From Wagnerdoeblera sp046292685 (GTDB lineage Bacteria; Pseudomonadota; Alphaproteobacteria; Rhodobacterales; Rhodobacteraceae), in NCBI RefSeq assembly GCF_046292685.1, contig NZ_JBKBQM010000010.1:1-64000 (forward strand): a stretch of DNA of 64,000 nucleotides, given 5' to 3'. The notes under the pieces are model-generated. The model was not told where the DNA came from and made no database searches. It saw nothing but the letters and a program-made list of their open reading frames with translations. The first letter of the stretch is position 1. Each line of letters opens with the position of its first letter. Positions 1 to 8,277 of the stretch are shown one piece after another. A program made the translations under genes and the position numbers.

Positions 1-692
1 GTGTTGCCGCCGGCATCCTCGCTGGCGCGCACCCGGGTGCGCCCTTCGCGGGCCGCCGCCACCAGGTCGGCCGACACGGCGGCGGCATCCGGCGGCGTCG
101 CCGCCGGCCGGCTGCCCGGCACCAGGCGCGAGACGCCCGACCACACGCCGTTCAGCAGGTCGGTCAGAAACGTGTTGCGCGGCTGTGCCACCGGGTCCAT
201 CGGAAAGGCGCCGTCGCGCGCCTGGCCCACGGTTTCGGCGATGACCTGGCCGTTGCGGTCGTAGACCCGCAGCACCGTGCCCGGCGACACCTCGATGCGG
301 GCCAGCGCCAGTGCGGCCACGGCGCCCTGGCTCGGCGCGTTCTGCAAGGGGCCGGCCACCTGCGGCATGCGCGCCTCGACCGCGTTGGCGATCAGGCGCG
401 CCTCGGTGACCAGCGCCGCCTCGCGCTGCATGACCAGGCTGTCGCGGAACGGGTTGAGAAACAGCACGCCCGCCACCAGCACCAGCAGCGCCAGCAGGTT
501 GAACACCACGATCTTGCGCGCCAGCGGCGAGGTGTTGAGCGACACCAGCCCCCGCCTGCGGCGCCGGGCGCGCAGGCCGGGGTCGGTGGCGGTTTCCGGG
601 CCGGTCCAGTCTTCGCCCAGCACGACGGGGCCTTGCGCCCGGGTCGGCGCAGGTTCGCTGTTCTGCAGATCGACGCGGGGCGCGAGGGTCAT
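1..692 (-). CDS. chvG: Sensor histidine kinase, ChvG-like (N-terminal part; runs off the window)
   Basis: This is the first 230 codons of a membrane sensor kinase; the rest lies beyond the window edge. Its ATG overlaps the stop of the response regulator gene by four bases (ATGA), which implies translational coupling. About 60 cytoplasmic residues with an Arg cluster (RRRRR near residue 45) are followed by one clear transmembrane helix (about residues 61-79). A periplasmic region beginning NPFRDSLVMQREAAL follows. ChvG/ExoS kinases of alphaproteobacteria have this layout and respond to acidity or envelope stress by phosphorylating ChvI. The H-box and ATPase domain are outside the window, so the call rests on the N-terminus and the partner gene. 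Confidence 0.8.
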   Translation of the reverse strand, partial: MTLAPRVDLQNSEPAPTRAQGPVVLGEDWTGPETATDPGLRARRRRRGLVSLNTSPLARKIVVFNLLALLVLVAGVLFLNPFRDSLVMQREAALVTEARLIANAVEARMPQVAGPLQNAPSQGAVAALALARIEVSPGTVLRVYDRNGQVIAETVGQARDGAFPMDPVAQPRNTFLTDLLNGVWSGVSRLVPGSRPAATPPDAAAVSADLVAAAREGRTRVRASEDAGGN

Positions 693-1390
693 TCTTCGTT
701 GTAGCGGTAGCCGATGCCATACAGCGTCTCGATCGCCGAGAAATCGGGATCGACGGCGCGCATCTTCTTGCGCAGGCGCTTCACATGGCTGTCGATGGTG
801 CGGTCGTCGACATAGACCTGGTCGTCATAGGCCACGTCCATCAGCTGGTCGCGCGACTTCACGAAGCCGGGGCGTTGCGCCAGCGCCTGCAGCAGCAGGA
901 ACTCCGTCACCGTCAGCGCCACGTCCCGCCCCTTCCAGGTCACCGCGTGGCGCAGCGGGTCCATGCGCAGGTGGCCGCGCTCCAGCACCTTGGATTCGTC
1001 GGCCGCCGGCAGATCGCCGGTGGCGATCGCCTCCTGCCGGCGCAGCAGCGCGCGGATGCGTTCGACCAGCAGCCGCTGGCTGAAGGGCTTTTTCACATAG
1101 TCGTCGGCGCCCATGCGCAGGCCCAACACCTCGTCGATCTCGTCGTCCTTGGAGGTGAGGAAGATCACCGGCATGTTGGTCTTCTGCCGCAGGCGTTGCA
1201 GCAGGTCCATGCCGTCCATGCGGGGCATCTTGATGTCGAGCACCGCCATGTCGGGCAGGCGCCGGTTGAAGGCATCGAGGGCGCTTTGCCCGTCGTTGTA
1301 GGTCTCGACCTCGAAACCTTCGGCTTCGAGCGTCATGGAAACGGAGGTCAGAATATTGCGGTCATCGTCAACGAGGGCGATCCTCGACAT
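689..1390 (-). CDS. chvI: DNA-binding response regulator ChvI
   Basis: OmpR/PhoB-type response regulator of 233 residues. The receiver domain starts MSRIALVDDDRN with the acidic pocket at D8-D10, the phosphorylation site at D52 (AVLDIKMP) and the conserved Lys in DDYVKKPF. A winged-helix DNA-binding domain fills the C-terminal 100 residues and ends GIGYRYNEE. A longer open frame upstream was rejected because the receiver starts at this ATG and the length matches ChvI. The gene overlaps chvG by four bases and lies divergent from pckA. Sinorhizobium and Agrobacterium have the same arrangement, and there ChvI controls acid, envelope and carbon metabolism genes. Confidence 0.92.
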   Translation of the reverse strand: MSRIALVDDDRNILTSVSMTLEAEGFEVETYNDGQSALDAFNRRLPDMAVLDIKMPRMDGMDLLQRLRQKTNMPVIFLTSKDDEIDEVLGLRMGADDYVKKPFSQRLLVERIRALLRRQEAIATGDLPAADESKVLERGHLRMDPLRHAVTWKGRDVALTVTEFLLLQALAQRPGFVKSRDQLMDVAYDDQVYVDDRTIDSHVKRLRKKMRAVDPDFSAIETLYGIGYRYNEE

Positions 1391-1548
1391 GGGCGCTGTC
1401 CTTGTACTGCTCGTTATGCCTGCTTTTTGCCACATTCTCTGCCTTTCGCCGTTTTGAATCAACAGCCAACTGCGAATCACCCGCCCGGATGTCGCCCAGA
1501 AGACCAAAAAATCCTCAACCAATGGCTAAATTGCCGCAGTGATCCGGG

Positions 1549-1580
1549 TGGTTGCGCTAAACCGACCTTGGTTGCGCTAA
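1549..1580. promoter_or_regulatory. Two 12-bp direct repeats in the chvI-pckA intergenic region
   Basis: TGGTTGCGCTAA occurs perfectly at 1549-1560 and 1569-1580, exactly 20 bp apart, or two helical turns. A weaker TGGCTAA lies at 1523-1529. The repeats sit in the 338-bp space between the divergent chvI and pckA starts, about 150 bp before pckA. Tandem half-sites on one DNA face are typical of OmpR-family regulators, so ChvI itself is a plausible binder; that is inference. Confidence 0.45.
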
Positions 1581-1728
1581 CTGCGCCCAACTGTCCTGTT
1601 ACATGTCCGAGCCGACGTGCTATAGCGCGCCCATCGCCCCTTCCGGCGCGATCGGCGCAACATTGTTTCATTCACGGCGCCGTCATCGGAATCTATGCAA
1701 TGCCGCCCCGACGGCACGGAGCCTGCAC

Positions 1729-3327
1729 ATGGATCATGGACGCGTGAACCCGGCCCATACTCTGGAAACCCAAGGTCTGCACGGGCTTGGCAACGTCTAT
1801 TACAACCTGATCGAACCGGCGCTGGTCGATGCGGCGGTGTCGCGCGGCGAAGGGCGGTTGGGGCTGGGGGGGGCGTTTCTCGTCTCGACCGGGCAATTCA
1901 CGGGGCGTTCGCCCAAGGACAAGTTCGTGGTGCGCACGCCGTCGGTGGAAAACACCATCTGGTGGGAAAACAACGCCCCGATGGCGCCCGAGGCCTTCGA
2001 CCGGCTGTACGAGGACATGACCGCCCACATGAAGGGGCGCGACTATTTCGTGCAGGATCTCTATGCCGGCGCCGACCCGGCCAACCGGCTGGACGTGCGG
2101 ATGGTGACGGAGCTGGCCTGGCACAACCTGTTCATCCGCCATCTGCTGCGCCGCCCCGCGCGGGCCGAGCTCGACAGCTTCGTGCCGGAATGGACGGTCA
2201 TCAACTGCCCCGGCTTCAAGGCCGACCCGGCGCGCCACGGTTGCCGCACGGAAACGGTGATCGCGCTGAACTTCGACCGCAAGCTGATCCTGATCGGCAA
2301 CACGGCCTATGCGGGCGAGAACAAGAAGTCGGTGTTCACGCTGCTGAACTACCTGCTGCCGGAAAAGGGCATCATGCCGATGCACTGCTCGGCCAACCAC
2401 GCGCCGGGGAACCCTGCGGAGACGGCGGTGTTCTTCGGGCTGTCGGGCACCGGCAAGACCACGCTGTCGGCCGACCCGGGGCGGGTGCTGATCGGGGATG
2501 ACGAACACGGCTGGTCGGACACGGGCACCTTCAACTTCGAAGGCGGCTGCTATGCCAAGACCATCAACCTGTCGCCCGAAGCCGAGCCGGAGATCTACGC
2601 CACCACCCACCGTTTCGCCACGGTGGTGGAGAACATGGTCTACGATCCCGATACGCTGGAGCTGGATTTCGCCGACAGCAGCCTGACGGAAAACACCCGC
2701 TGCGCCTATCCGCTGGATTACATTTCCAACGCCTCGCACACCGGGCTGGGCGGGCATCCGAAGAACGTCATCATGCTGACCTGCGACGCCTTCGGCGTGC
2801 TGCCGCCCATCGCGCGGCTGACCCCGGCGCAGGCGATGTATCACTTCCTGTCGGGTTTCACCGCCAAGACCGCCGGGACCGAGCGTGGCGTGACCGAGCC
2901 GACGCCGACCTTCTCCACCTGCTTCGGCGCGCCCTTCATGCCGCGCCGCCCCGAAGTCTATGGCAAGCTGCTGCAGGAAAAGATCCGCCAGCACGGTGCC
3001 ACCTGCTGGCTGGTCAACACCGGCTGGACGGGGGGCGCCTACGGCACCGGCAGGCGCATGCCGATCAAGGCCACCCGCGCGCTGCTGACCGCGGCGCTGG
3101 ACGGCTCGCTCAACAGTGCGACCTTCCGCAAGGACCCCAACTTCGGGTTCGAGGTGCCGGTGGCGGTGTCGGGCGTGGATGCCGCGCTGCTGGACCCGCG
3201 CAGCACCTGGGCCGACCCGGCCGCCTATGACGCGCAGGCGGCGAAACTGATCGGCATGTTCTCGAAGAACTTCGCCCAGTATGTCGCCCATATCGACGAC
3301 GAGGTCCGCGCCGCCGCCATCGGCTGA
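1729..3327 (+). CDS. pckA: Phosphoenolpyruvate carboxykinase (ATP)
   Basis: Converts oxaloacetate plus ATP to phosphoenolpyruvate, the first committed step of gluconeogenesis. The protein has 532 residues, the usual size for ATP-dependent PckA. The kinase-type P-loop GLSGTGKTTLSAD lies near residue 236 and is followed by the metal-binding IGDDEHGW segment. Other family landmarks are TGRSPKDKF near the N-terminus and NTGWTGG in the C-terminal half. The ATG at 1729 follows a GGAG about eight bases upstream; an open frame continues further upstream but lacks family similarity. Transcribed divergently from chvI and closed by a strong terminator. Confidence 0.97.
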   Translation: MDHGRVNPAHTLETQGLHGLGNVYYNLIEPALVDAAVSRGEGRLGLGGAFLVSTGQFTGRSPKDKFVVRTPSVENTIWWENNAPMAPEAFDRLYEDMTAHMKGRDYFVQDLYAGADPANRLDVRMVTELAWHNLFIRHLLRRPARAELDSFVPEWTVINCPGFKADPARHGCRTETVIALNFDRKLILIGNTAYAGENKKSVFTLLNYLLPEKGIMPMHCSANHAPGNPAETAVFFGLSGTGKTTLSADPGRVLIGDDEHGWSDTGTFNFEGGCYAKTINLSPEAEPEIYATTHRFATVVENMVYDPDTLELDFADSSLTENTRCAYPLDYISNASHTGLGGHPKNVIMLTCDAFGVLPPIARLTPAQAMYHFLSGFTAKTAGTERGVTEPTPTFSTCFGAPFMPRRPEVYGKLLQEKIRQHGATCWLVNTGWTGGAYGTGRRMPIKATRALLTAALDGSLNSATFRKDPNFGFEVPVAVSGVDAALLDPRSTWADPAAYDAQAAKLIGMFSKNFAQYVAHIDDEVRAAAIG

Positions 3328-3393
3328 GGCCGGCCTGACGACAGCGGGGCGCAGAGGGCCTGCCCCCCCTGTCCCTGCGAGGGACATGACACG

Positions 3394-3429
3394 GGCCAAG
3401 CCATTTCAATGGCTTGGCCTTTCGTTTTT
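3394..3429 (+). terminator. Rho-independent terminator after pckA
   Basis: GGCCAAGCCATT (3394-3405) pairs perfectly with AATGGCTTGGCC (3408-3419), followed by TTTCGTTTTT. It lies 66 bases after the pckA stop. This is the cleanest stem plus T-tract terminator in the window. Confidence 0.93.
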
Positions 3430-3552
3430 ACCCGGCGTTAACCTCTGCCCGCCACAGCCCCGGCCGAAGCCTTGCGAAAAATTACCGGCGCGGGGGTTTT
3501 TCCTTTGGCCCGCGATGGGCTACATCCGGCGCAGACCCGCAAGGAGAATGTC

Positions 3553-3765
3553 ATGCTGCGCGACGATCCGCTGTTCCTGCTGGCTGCCGGCGCCTCGCTG
3601 GTGGTGCTGGTGATCCTGATGATCGGCATCGGCGGCTTTGCCCGGGGGGGCGAGTTCAACCGCAAGCATGCCAACCGCCTGATGCGGTATCGCATCTATG
3701 CCCAGTTCGTCGCCGTGGCGCTGATCGTGGGCTTTGTCTACATCCGGCACACCTGGGGGAACTGA
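3553..3765 (+). CDS. HIG1-domain twin-transmembrane protein
   Basis: Small membrane protein of 70 residues with two transmembrane helices (about residues 7-27 and 47-65) joined by a basic loop. The loop holds RYRIYAQ, which fits the RxRxxxQ core of the HIG1 (hypoxia-induced gene 1/Rcf1) signature. HIG1 proteins associate with cytochrome oxidase supercomplexes in mitochondria; the bacterial role is less defined. The ATG at 3553 is preceded by AAGGAGAA. The stop overlaps the adenosyltransferase ATG (TGATG), so the two are likely co-translated. Confidence 0.8.
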   Translation: MLRDDPLFLLAAGASLVVLVILMIGIGGFARGGEFNRKHANRLMRYRIYAQFVAVALIVGFVYIRHTWGN

Positions 3766-4337
3766 TGGTCGTCCTGTCGAAAATCTACACCAAGACCGGC
3801 GATGCCGGCGAAACCGCCCTGGGCAACGGCGCAAGGGTGGCCAAGCATTCCATCCGCGTCAGCGCCTATGGCACGGTGGACGAGACCAACGCCACCGTGG
3901 GCCTCGCACGCCTGCATGCGCAAGACGAGATGGACGCGGCGTTGAAACGCATCTCGAACGACCTGTTCGACCTGGGCGCCGACCTGTGCACCCCCGACAT
4001 GCACCTGGATGCCACCCTGCCCTATACCCCCCTGCGCATGACCGAAGGCCAGGTCGAGCGGCTGGAGCGCGAGATCGACGCGATGAACGCGCGGCTGGAG
4101 CCCCTGCGCAGCTTCATCCTGCCTGGCGGGTCGGTGCTGGCGGCGCAACTGCACCTGTGCCGCACCGTCTGCCGGCGCGCCGAGCGGCTGGTGGTGGAAC
4201 TGGCCACGATGGAGGCGGTGAACCCGGAGGCGGTGAAATACCTCAATCGCCTGTCGGACTGGTTCTTTGTGGCCGGCCGCATCGCCAACGACGACGGCCG
4301 CAGCGATGTGCTGTGGGTGCCGGGGTTGACGCGCTAG
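3765..4337 (+). CDS. Cob(I)yrinic acid a,c-diamide adenosyltransferase, PduO type
   Basis: Transfers the adenosyl group of ATP to cob(I)alamin to make adenosylcobalamin. The protein has 190 residues, normal for the PduO class. The N-terminal ATP-binding motif KIYTKTGDAGETAL is intact, and so are the later RxxCRRAERLVV-like helix (RTVCRRAERLVVEL) and the terminal YLNRLSDWFFVAGR segment. It overlaps the HIG1 gene and lies upstream of etfBA. PduO enzymes serve methylmalonyl-CoA and ethylmalonyl-CoA mutases, which suits a gene beside acyl-CoA metabolism. Confidence 0.93.
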   Translation: MVVLSKIYTKTGDAGETALGNGARVAKHSIRVSAYGTVDETNATVGLARLHAQDEMDAALKRISNDLFDLGADLCTPDMHLDATLPYTPLRMTEGQVERLEREIDAMNARLEPLRSFILPGGSVLAAQLHLCRTVCRRAERLVVELATMEAVNPEAVKYLNRLSDWFFVAGRIANDDGRSDVLWVPGLTR

Positions 4338-4383
4338 CAGCGGAAAACGCGACGTCGCGGCATGAAATCATGTCGAATCCGCA

Positions 4384-4406
4384 CTGTTCTCGCAGGTGCA
4401 GAACAG
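4384..4406. promoter_or_regulatory. Inverted repeat upstream of etfBA
   Basis: CTGTTCT (4384-4390) and AGAACAG (4400-4406) are perfect 7-bp arms around a 9-base spacer. They lie 65-87 bases before the etfB start. No T-tract follows, so an operator is as likely as a terminator of the preceding operon. Confidence 0.4.
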
Positions 4407-4470
4407 CTAACACAGCCGAGGATGCAATGGCGCGGCCCCGCCCGCGCGGATGGATGGGAGAGTGCTGCCG

Positions 4471-5232
4471 ATGAAGGTGTTGGTGCCTGTCAAGCGCGTG
4501 ATCGACTATAACGTGAAGGTTCGCGTGAAGGCGGACGGATCGGGCGTCGATCTGGCGAACGTCAAGATGTCGATGAACCCCTTTGACGAGATCGCGGTGG
4601 AAGAAGCGATCCGGCTGAAGGAAAAGGGCGTCGCGTCGGAAATCGTGGTGGTGTCGATCGGCGTGAAGCAGGCGCAGGAAACCCTGCGCACGGCGCTGGC
4701 CATGGGGGCGGACCGCGCCATCCTGATCGAGGCGGCGTCGGACGTGCACCAGGACATCGAGCCGCTGGCGGTGGCCAAGCTGCTGGCCGCGGTGGCACGC
4801 GCCGAGGAACCCGGCCTAATCATCACCGGCAAGCAGGCCATCGACAACGACATGAACGCGACCGGCCAGATGCTGGCCGCGCTGCTGGGCTGGGCGCAGG
4901 CGACCTTTGCCAGCGAAATCGCCGTGGCCGACGGCAAGGCCACCGTCACCCGCGAGGTGGACGGCGGGTTGCAGACCATTCAGGTCAGCCTGCCGGCGGT
5001 GATCTCGGCCGACCTGCGGCTGAACGAGCCGCGTTATGCCAGCTTGCCCAACATCATGAAGGCCAAGAAGAAGCCGCTGGAGGAAAAGACCGCCGCCGAT
5101 TACGGCGTCGATGTCACCCCGCGGCTGACCGTGCTGAAGACCGTGGAGCCGGCAGGCCGCAAGGCGGGCGTCAAGGTCGGCTCGGTCGATGAGCTGATTG
5201 CGAAACTGAAAGACGAGGCGGGGGTTCTGTGA
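4471..5232 (+). CDS. etfB: Electron transfer flavoprotein, beta subunit
   Basis: Beta subunit (253 residues) of the soluble ETF heterodimer. ETF carries electrons from acyl-CoA and other dehydrogenases to ETF:quinone oxidoreductase. The N-terminus MKVLVPVKRVIDYNVKV and the NPFDEIAVEEAIRLKEKG block are diagnostic, as is GKQAIDNDMNATGQMLA in the AMP-binding half. The ATG at 4471 follows GGGAGAG; an in-frame ATG at 4450 would add seven residues before the conserved start. The stop overlaps the etfA start (TGATG). The nearby 3-hydroxybutyryl-CoA dehydrogenase supports a role in acyl-CoA or polyhydroxybutyrate turnover. Confidence 0.97.
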   Translation: MKVLVPVKRVIDYNVKVRVKADGSGVDLANVKMSMNPFDEIAVEEAIRLKEKGVASEIVVVSIGVKQAQETLRTALAMGADRAILIEAASDVHQDIEPLAVAKLLAAVARAEEPGLIITGKQAIDNDMNATGQMLAALLGWAQATFASEIAVADGKATVTREVDGGLQTIQVSLPAVISADLRLNEPRYASLPNIMKAKKKPLEEKTAADYGVDVTPRLTVLKTVEPAGRKAGVKVGSVDELIAKLKDEAGVL

Positions 5233-6143
5233 TGGCTGTTCTGCTGATTGCCGATGTGAACGGGGGCCAGCTGGCGACCGATGCCGTGGCCAAGACCCTG
5301 ACGGCGGTGGCCGGTTTGGGCGAGGTGCATCTGCTGGTGGCAGGCCCCGCGGCGGCGGCGGCCGAAGCAGCGAAGCTGCAAGGCGCCGCCAAGGTGCTGC
5401 ATGCCGAGGACGCCGGCCACGGCCTGGCCGAAGGGCTGGCCGACCTGGTGGTGAGCCTCGCCGGCGGCTACAGCCACATTGCCGCCGCCGCCACCGCCTA
5501 TGCCAAGAACGTGCTGCCCCGCGTGGCCGCGCTGCTGGATGTGATGGTGCTGACCGATGTGACGGCCGTGGTCGATGCCGACACGTTCGAGCGCCCGATC
5601 TATGCCGGCAACGCCATCCAGACGGTGAAGTCGTCGGACGCGAAAAAGGTGTTCACCGTGCGCACCGCGGCCTTTGCCGCCGCCGGTATGGGCGGTTCGG
5701 CCCCGGTCGAGGCGGTGGCGCCCAAGGCCTCGGCCCTGTCGTCCTGGGTGGAGGACAAGGTGGCGGCCTCCGACCGGCCGGAGCTGACCTCGGCCAGGAT
5801 CGTGGTGTCGGGCGGGCGCGGCGTGGGGTCGAAGGAAAGCTTCGACATCATCGAGAAGCTGGCCGACAAGCTGGGCGCCGCGGTGGGCGCATCCCGCGCG
5901 GCGGTGGACAGTGGCTATGCGCCGAACGACTGGCAGGTGGGCCAGACCGGCAAGGTGGTGGCGCCGCAGCTGTATGTGGCCGTCGGCATCTCGGGGGCCA
6001 TCCAGCACCTGGCGGGGATGAAGGACAGCAAGGTCATCGTCGCCATCAACAAGGACGAGGAGGCACCGATCTTTCAGGTCGCCGACTATGGCCTGGTGGG
6101 CGACCTGTTCGCCGTCGTGCCGGAGCTGACCGCCAAGCTGTAA
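5232..6143 (+). CDS. etfA: Electron transfer flavoprotein, alpha subunit
   Basis: FAD-binding alpha subunit (303 residues) of ETF, partner of the gene just upstream. The C-terminal FAD domain shows VVSGGRGVGSKE, the YAPNDWQVGQTGK segment and the flavin-contacting GISGAIQHLAGM. A GTG codon one position upstream (5229) is in frame. The ATG at 5232 is chosen because it gives the standard MAVLLIAD start and overlaps the etfB stop by one base. A repeat-rich, C/G-tract intergenic region follows. Confidence 0.97.
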   Translation: MAVLLIADVNGGQLATDAVAKTLTAVAGLGEVHLLVAGPAAAAAEAAKLQGAAKVLHAEDAGHGLAEGLADLVVSLAGGYSHIAAAATAYAKNVLPRVAALLDVMVLTDVTAVVDADTFERPIYAGNAIQTVKSSDAKKVFTVRTAAFAAAGMGGSAPVEAVAPKASALSSWVEDKVAASDRPELTSARIVVSGGRGVGSKESFDIIEKLADKLGAAVGASRAAVDSGYAPNDWQVGQTGKVVAPQLYVAVGISGAIQHLAGMKDSKVIVAINKDEEAPIFQVADYGLVGDLFAVVPELTAKL

Positions 6144-6159
6144 GGCCGGCGGCAAGGGA

Positions 6160-6237
6160 TTGAAGGGGGGGGGCGGGGCCCTGCCCCTTTTGCCTAAGGG
6201 GGGGCGGGGCCGGCGGGGCCCTGCCCCTTTGGCCTAA
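6160..6237. repeat. Duplicated GC-rich motif after etfA
   Basis: GGCGGGGCCCTGCCCCTTT followed by (T/G)GCCTAA occurs at about 6172-6197 and again at 6212-6237. Each copy can fold through GGGGC/GCCCC arms and ends in a short T run. It separates convergent etfA and the DUF6473 gene and overlaps the latter's stop codon. It may act as a bidirectional terminator. Confidence 0.55.
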
Positions 6238-7061
6238 TGCGCCCCTTGCCGCAGCCAGGGCAGCAGCGCATCGGCCAGCGCCTGATGCGCCGAAGGCCCG
6301 GGAAGCGACAGGGCCGCCGGCGCCTCGAGCGGGGCGAAGGACTTGCCTTCGGCGCTGCCCGCGCAATCGGGGTGGACGACTTCGACCAGGCCGGCCAGAT
6401 GCGGGCGCAAGGCGGTGAGCATCATGCGGTCCACCAGCAGCGGCGCGCCTTGCGCGAGGTCGGGCGGATCGTCGGGCAAGGGCGGCGGACGGTCGGCAAA
6501 CCACACCAGCACCGTGGGCCCCTTGAGCGCGGCCATGAGCTGGCCCATGCGGTCGAGCCAGGCTTGCGACAGCCCGCGCGCCAGTTCGGCAAAGCGCGGG
6601 GCGCCGTGGCCGGCCAGCACGCGCAGCAGGTGCCGGGTGAAGGCGAAATCGGTGAAGTCGATTTCGGGGTAAAGCCGCTGCAAGGCAGGGCTGGCGCGCA
6701 GGAAGCGGTCGTTGCGGCGCGGATGCACGGTGTAGAAGCGGTTGGAAAGGTTGACCGCCCCGGGCACCGCCAGAAAGCGCAGCCGGGCGCGGGCGGCAAG
6801 GCTCAGCACCTCGGGCTCGGCCAGCCAGGCATCGGGGCCGGCCTGCGGCACGCCGAGGTTCAGCACCATCTGCCCCGAGGCCTGTTCCAGCAGCTGCGGC
6901 CAAGGGCGGGCCACGAAGCGGCCATAGGTGGCCGCCCCGCCGAGCGCCACGCTGTAACCCGGCCGCACCGCCCGCCAGGGCCCGCGAAACACCAGCCGCG
7001 CCGCCCCGTAGCGGCATGGGAAATAGTCCAGCGCCCCCGCGCCGGGAAGTTCGCATGTCAT
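6234..7061 (-). CDS. DUF6473 family protein (hypothetical, Rhodobacterales)
   Basis: Uncharacterised protein of 275 residues whose N-terminus (GAGALDYFPCRYGAARLVFRG) resembles DUF6473 proteins, which I know mainly from Rhodobacterales. Later landmarks are the LNLGVPQAGPDAWL block and FYTVHPRRNDRFLRAS. No signal peptide or transmembrane helix is evident. The ATG at 7061 is preferred; an in-frame TTG at 7079 would add six residues. Function is unknown. It is convergent with etfA and divergent from hbdA. Confidence 0.7.
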   Translation of the reverse strand: MTCELPGAGALDYFPCRYGAARLVFRGPWRAVRPGYSVALGGAATYGRFVARPWPQLLEQASGQMVLNLGVPQAGPDAWLAEPEVLSLAARARLRFLAVPGAVNLSNRFYTVHPRRNDRFLRASPALQRLYPEIDFTDFAFTRHLLRVLAGHGAPRFAELARGLSQAWLDRMGQLMAALKGPTVLVWFADRPPPLPDDPPDLAQGAPLLVDRMMLTALRPHLAGLVEVVHPDCAGSAEGKSFAPLEAPAALSLPGPSAHQALADALLPWLRQGAH

Positions 7062-7226
7062 GTCACCCACCCAGGTCAAGTCACCCGACCCCAGCCTGCC
7101 ACGCCAGGGTAAGGGAGCGGTTAAGGGTTAGAATTGCACGGGTTTTCCGGCGCGGCGCGATGCGGCCTTGCGCTGGCGCGCGGCACCGGCATAAGGTCGG
7201 GCGGCGGTCGGACAAGGGAGGGGTGC

Positions 7227-8102
7227 ATGGACATTCGCAGCGTGGGCGTGGTCGGCGCCGGCCAGATGGGCAACGGGATTGCGCATGTCTTTGCCCTGGC
7301 AGGATATGACGTGCTGCTGACCGACATCAGCGAACAGGCGCTGGCCGATGCGGTGGCGCTGATCGACCGCAACATCGAACGCCAGGTCGCGCGCGGCAAG
7401 ATCACGCCCGAAGCCAAGGCCGAGGCGATGGCGCGCATCCGCACCACGCTGAACCTGGCCGAGCTTGGCCCGCTGGACCTGATCATCGAGGCGGCAACCG
7501 AGCGCGAGACGGTGAAGCACCAGATCTTCGAAACACTGGCGCCGCATCTGGGGCCGCAGACCATCCTGACCTCGAACACCTCGTCGATTTCCATTACCCG
7601 ACTTGCGGCGCGCACCGACCGCCCCGAAAAGTTCATGGGCTTTCACTTCATGAACCCCGTGCCGGTGATGCAGCTGGTCGAGCTGATCCGCGGCATCGCC
7701 ACCGACGAGGCGACCTATCAGACCCTCCTGGGCGTGGTGCAGCGCCTGGGCAAGACCGCGGCGAGCGCCGAGGATTTCCCGGCCTTCATCGTCAACCGCG
7801 TGCTGATCCCGATGATCAACGAGGCGGTCTATGCGCTGTATGAAGGCGTGGGCAACGTGCGCAGCATCGACCAGTCGCTGAAGCTGGGCGCGAACCACCC
7901 GATGGGGCCGCTGGAACTGGCCGATTTCATCGGGCTGGACACCTGCCTGGCGATCATGAACGTGCTGCATGACGGGTTGGCGGATACGAAATACCGCCCT
8001 TGCCCGCTGCTGACGAAATACGTGGAAGCCGGCTGGCTGGGCCGCAAGACCAAGCGGGGCTTTTACGACTATCGCGGCCCGGAGCCGGTGCCGACGCGCT
8101 GA
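7227..8102 (+). CDS. 3-hydroxybutyryl-CoA dehydrogenase
   Basis: NAD(P)-dependent dehydrogenase interconverting 3-hydroxybutyryl-CoA and acetoacetyl-CoA; 291 residues, the normal length for the stand-alone enzyme. The Rossmann motif GAGQMGNGIA opens the protein. The catalytic His lies in GFHFMNPVPVMQLVEL with Glu in the same stretch. The C-terminal helical domain carries NHPMGPLELADFIGLDT. The ATG at 7227 follows AAGGGAGGGG. It lies near etfBA, so it fits butanoyl-CoA/PHB or fatty-acid metabolism. Confidence 0.93.
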   Translation: MDIRSVGVVGAGQMGNGIAHVFALAGYDVLLTDISEQALADAVALIDRNIERQVARGKITPEAKAEAMARIRTTLNLAELGPLDLIIEAATERETVKHQIFETLAPHLGPQTILTSNTSSISITRLAARTDRPEKFMGFHFMNPVPVMQLVELIRGIATDEATYQTLLGVVQRLGKTAASAEDFPAFIVNRVLIPMINEAVYALYEGVGNVRSIDQSLKLGANHPMGPLELADFIGLDTCLAIMNVLHDGLADTKYRPCPLLTKYVEAGWLGRKTKRGFYDYRGPEPVPTR

Positions 8103-8162
8103 GGGCCGGCGGCGGCGCGGGGGGCCGGCGGCGGCGCGGGGGGCCGGCGGCGGCGCGGGGGG
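8103..8162. repeat. Three-copy 19-bp tandem repeat
   Basis: The unit GGGCCGGCGGCGGCGCGGG is repeated three times with a 19-bp period immediately after the hbdA stop. It runs straight into the GC hairpin of the REP-like element. Copy number in such tracts can vary between strains. Confidence 0.8.
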
Positions 8163-8208
8163 TTTTGCACCCCCCGCACCCCCCGCAGGATATTAGCACA
8201 AGGTGAAA
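8155..8208 (+). repeat. REP-like element, copy A (terminator-like)
   Basis: Hairpin GCGGGGGG (8155-8162) / CCCCCCGC (8170-8177) is followed by a second C run, GGATATT (8188-8194) and CAAGGTGAAA (8199-8208). The same order of hairpin, GGATATT and CAAGGTGAAA recurs at 61054-61103 and, inverted, at 46971-47034. Here it lies downstream of hbdA, where it could terminate transcription. Confidence 0.7.
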
Positions 8209-8277
8209 CGGCCGAGGGCGTGAAGCGGCCGGGGGGACGGGTCGCCGTGCCGGTGTTGCGCCGGCGGGGGGGCGGCG

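Noticed and set aside
8103..8208. CRISPR array or integration site
   Set aside because: Repeats are adjacent without spacers and no cas genes or integrase are present; they are a tandem repeat plus a REP-like hairpin.
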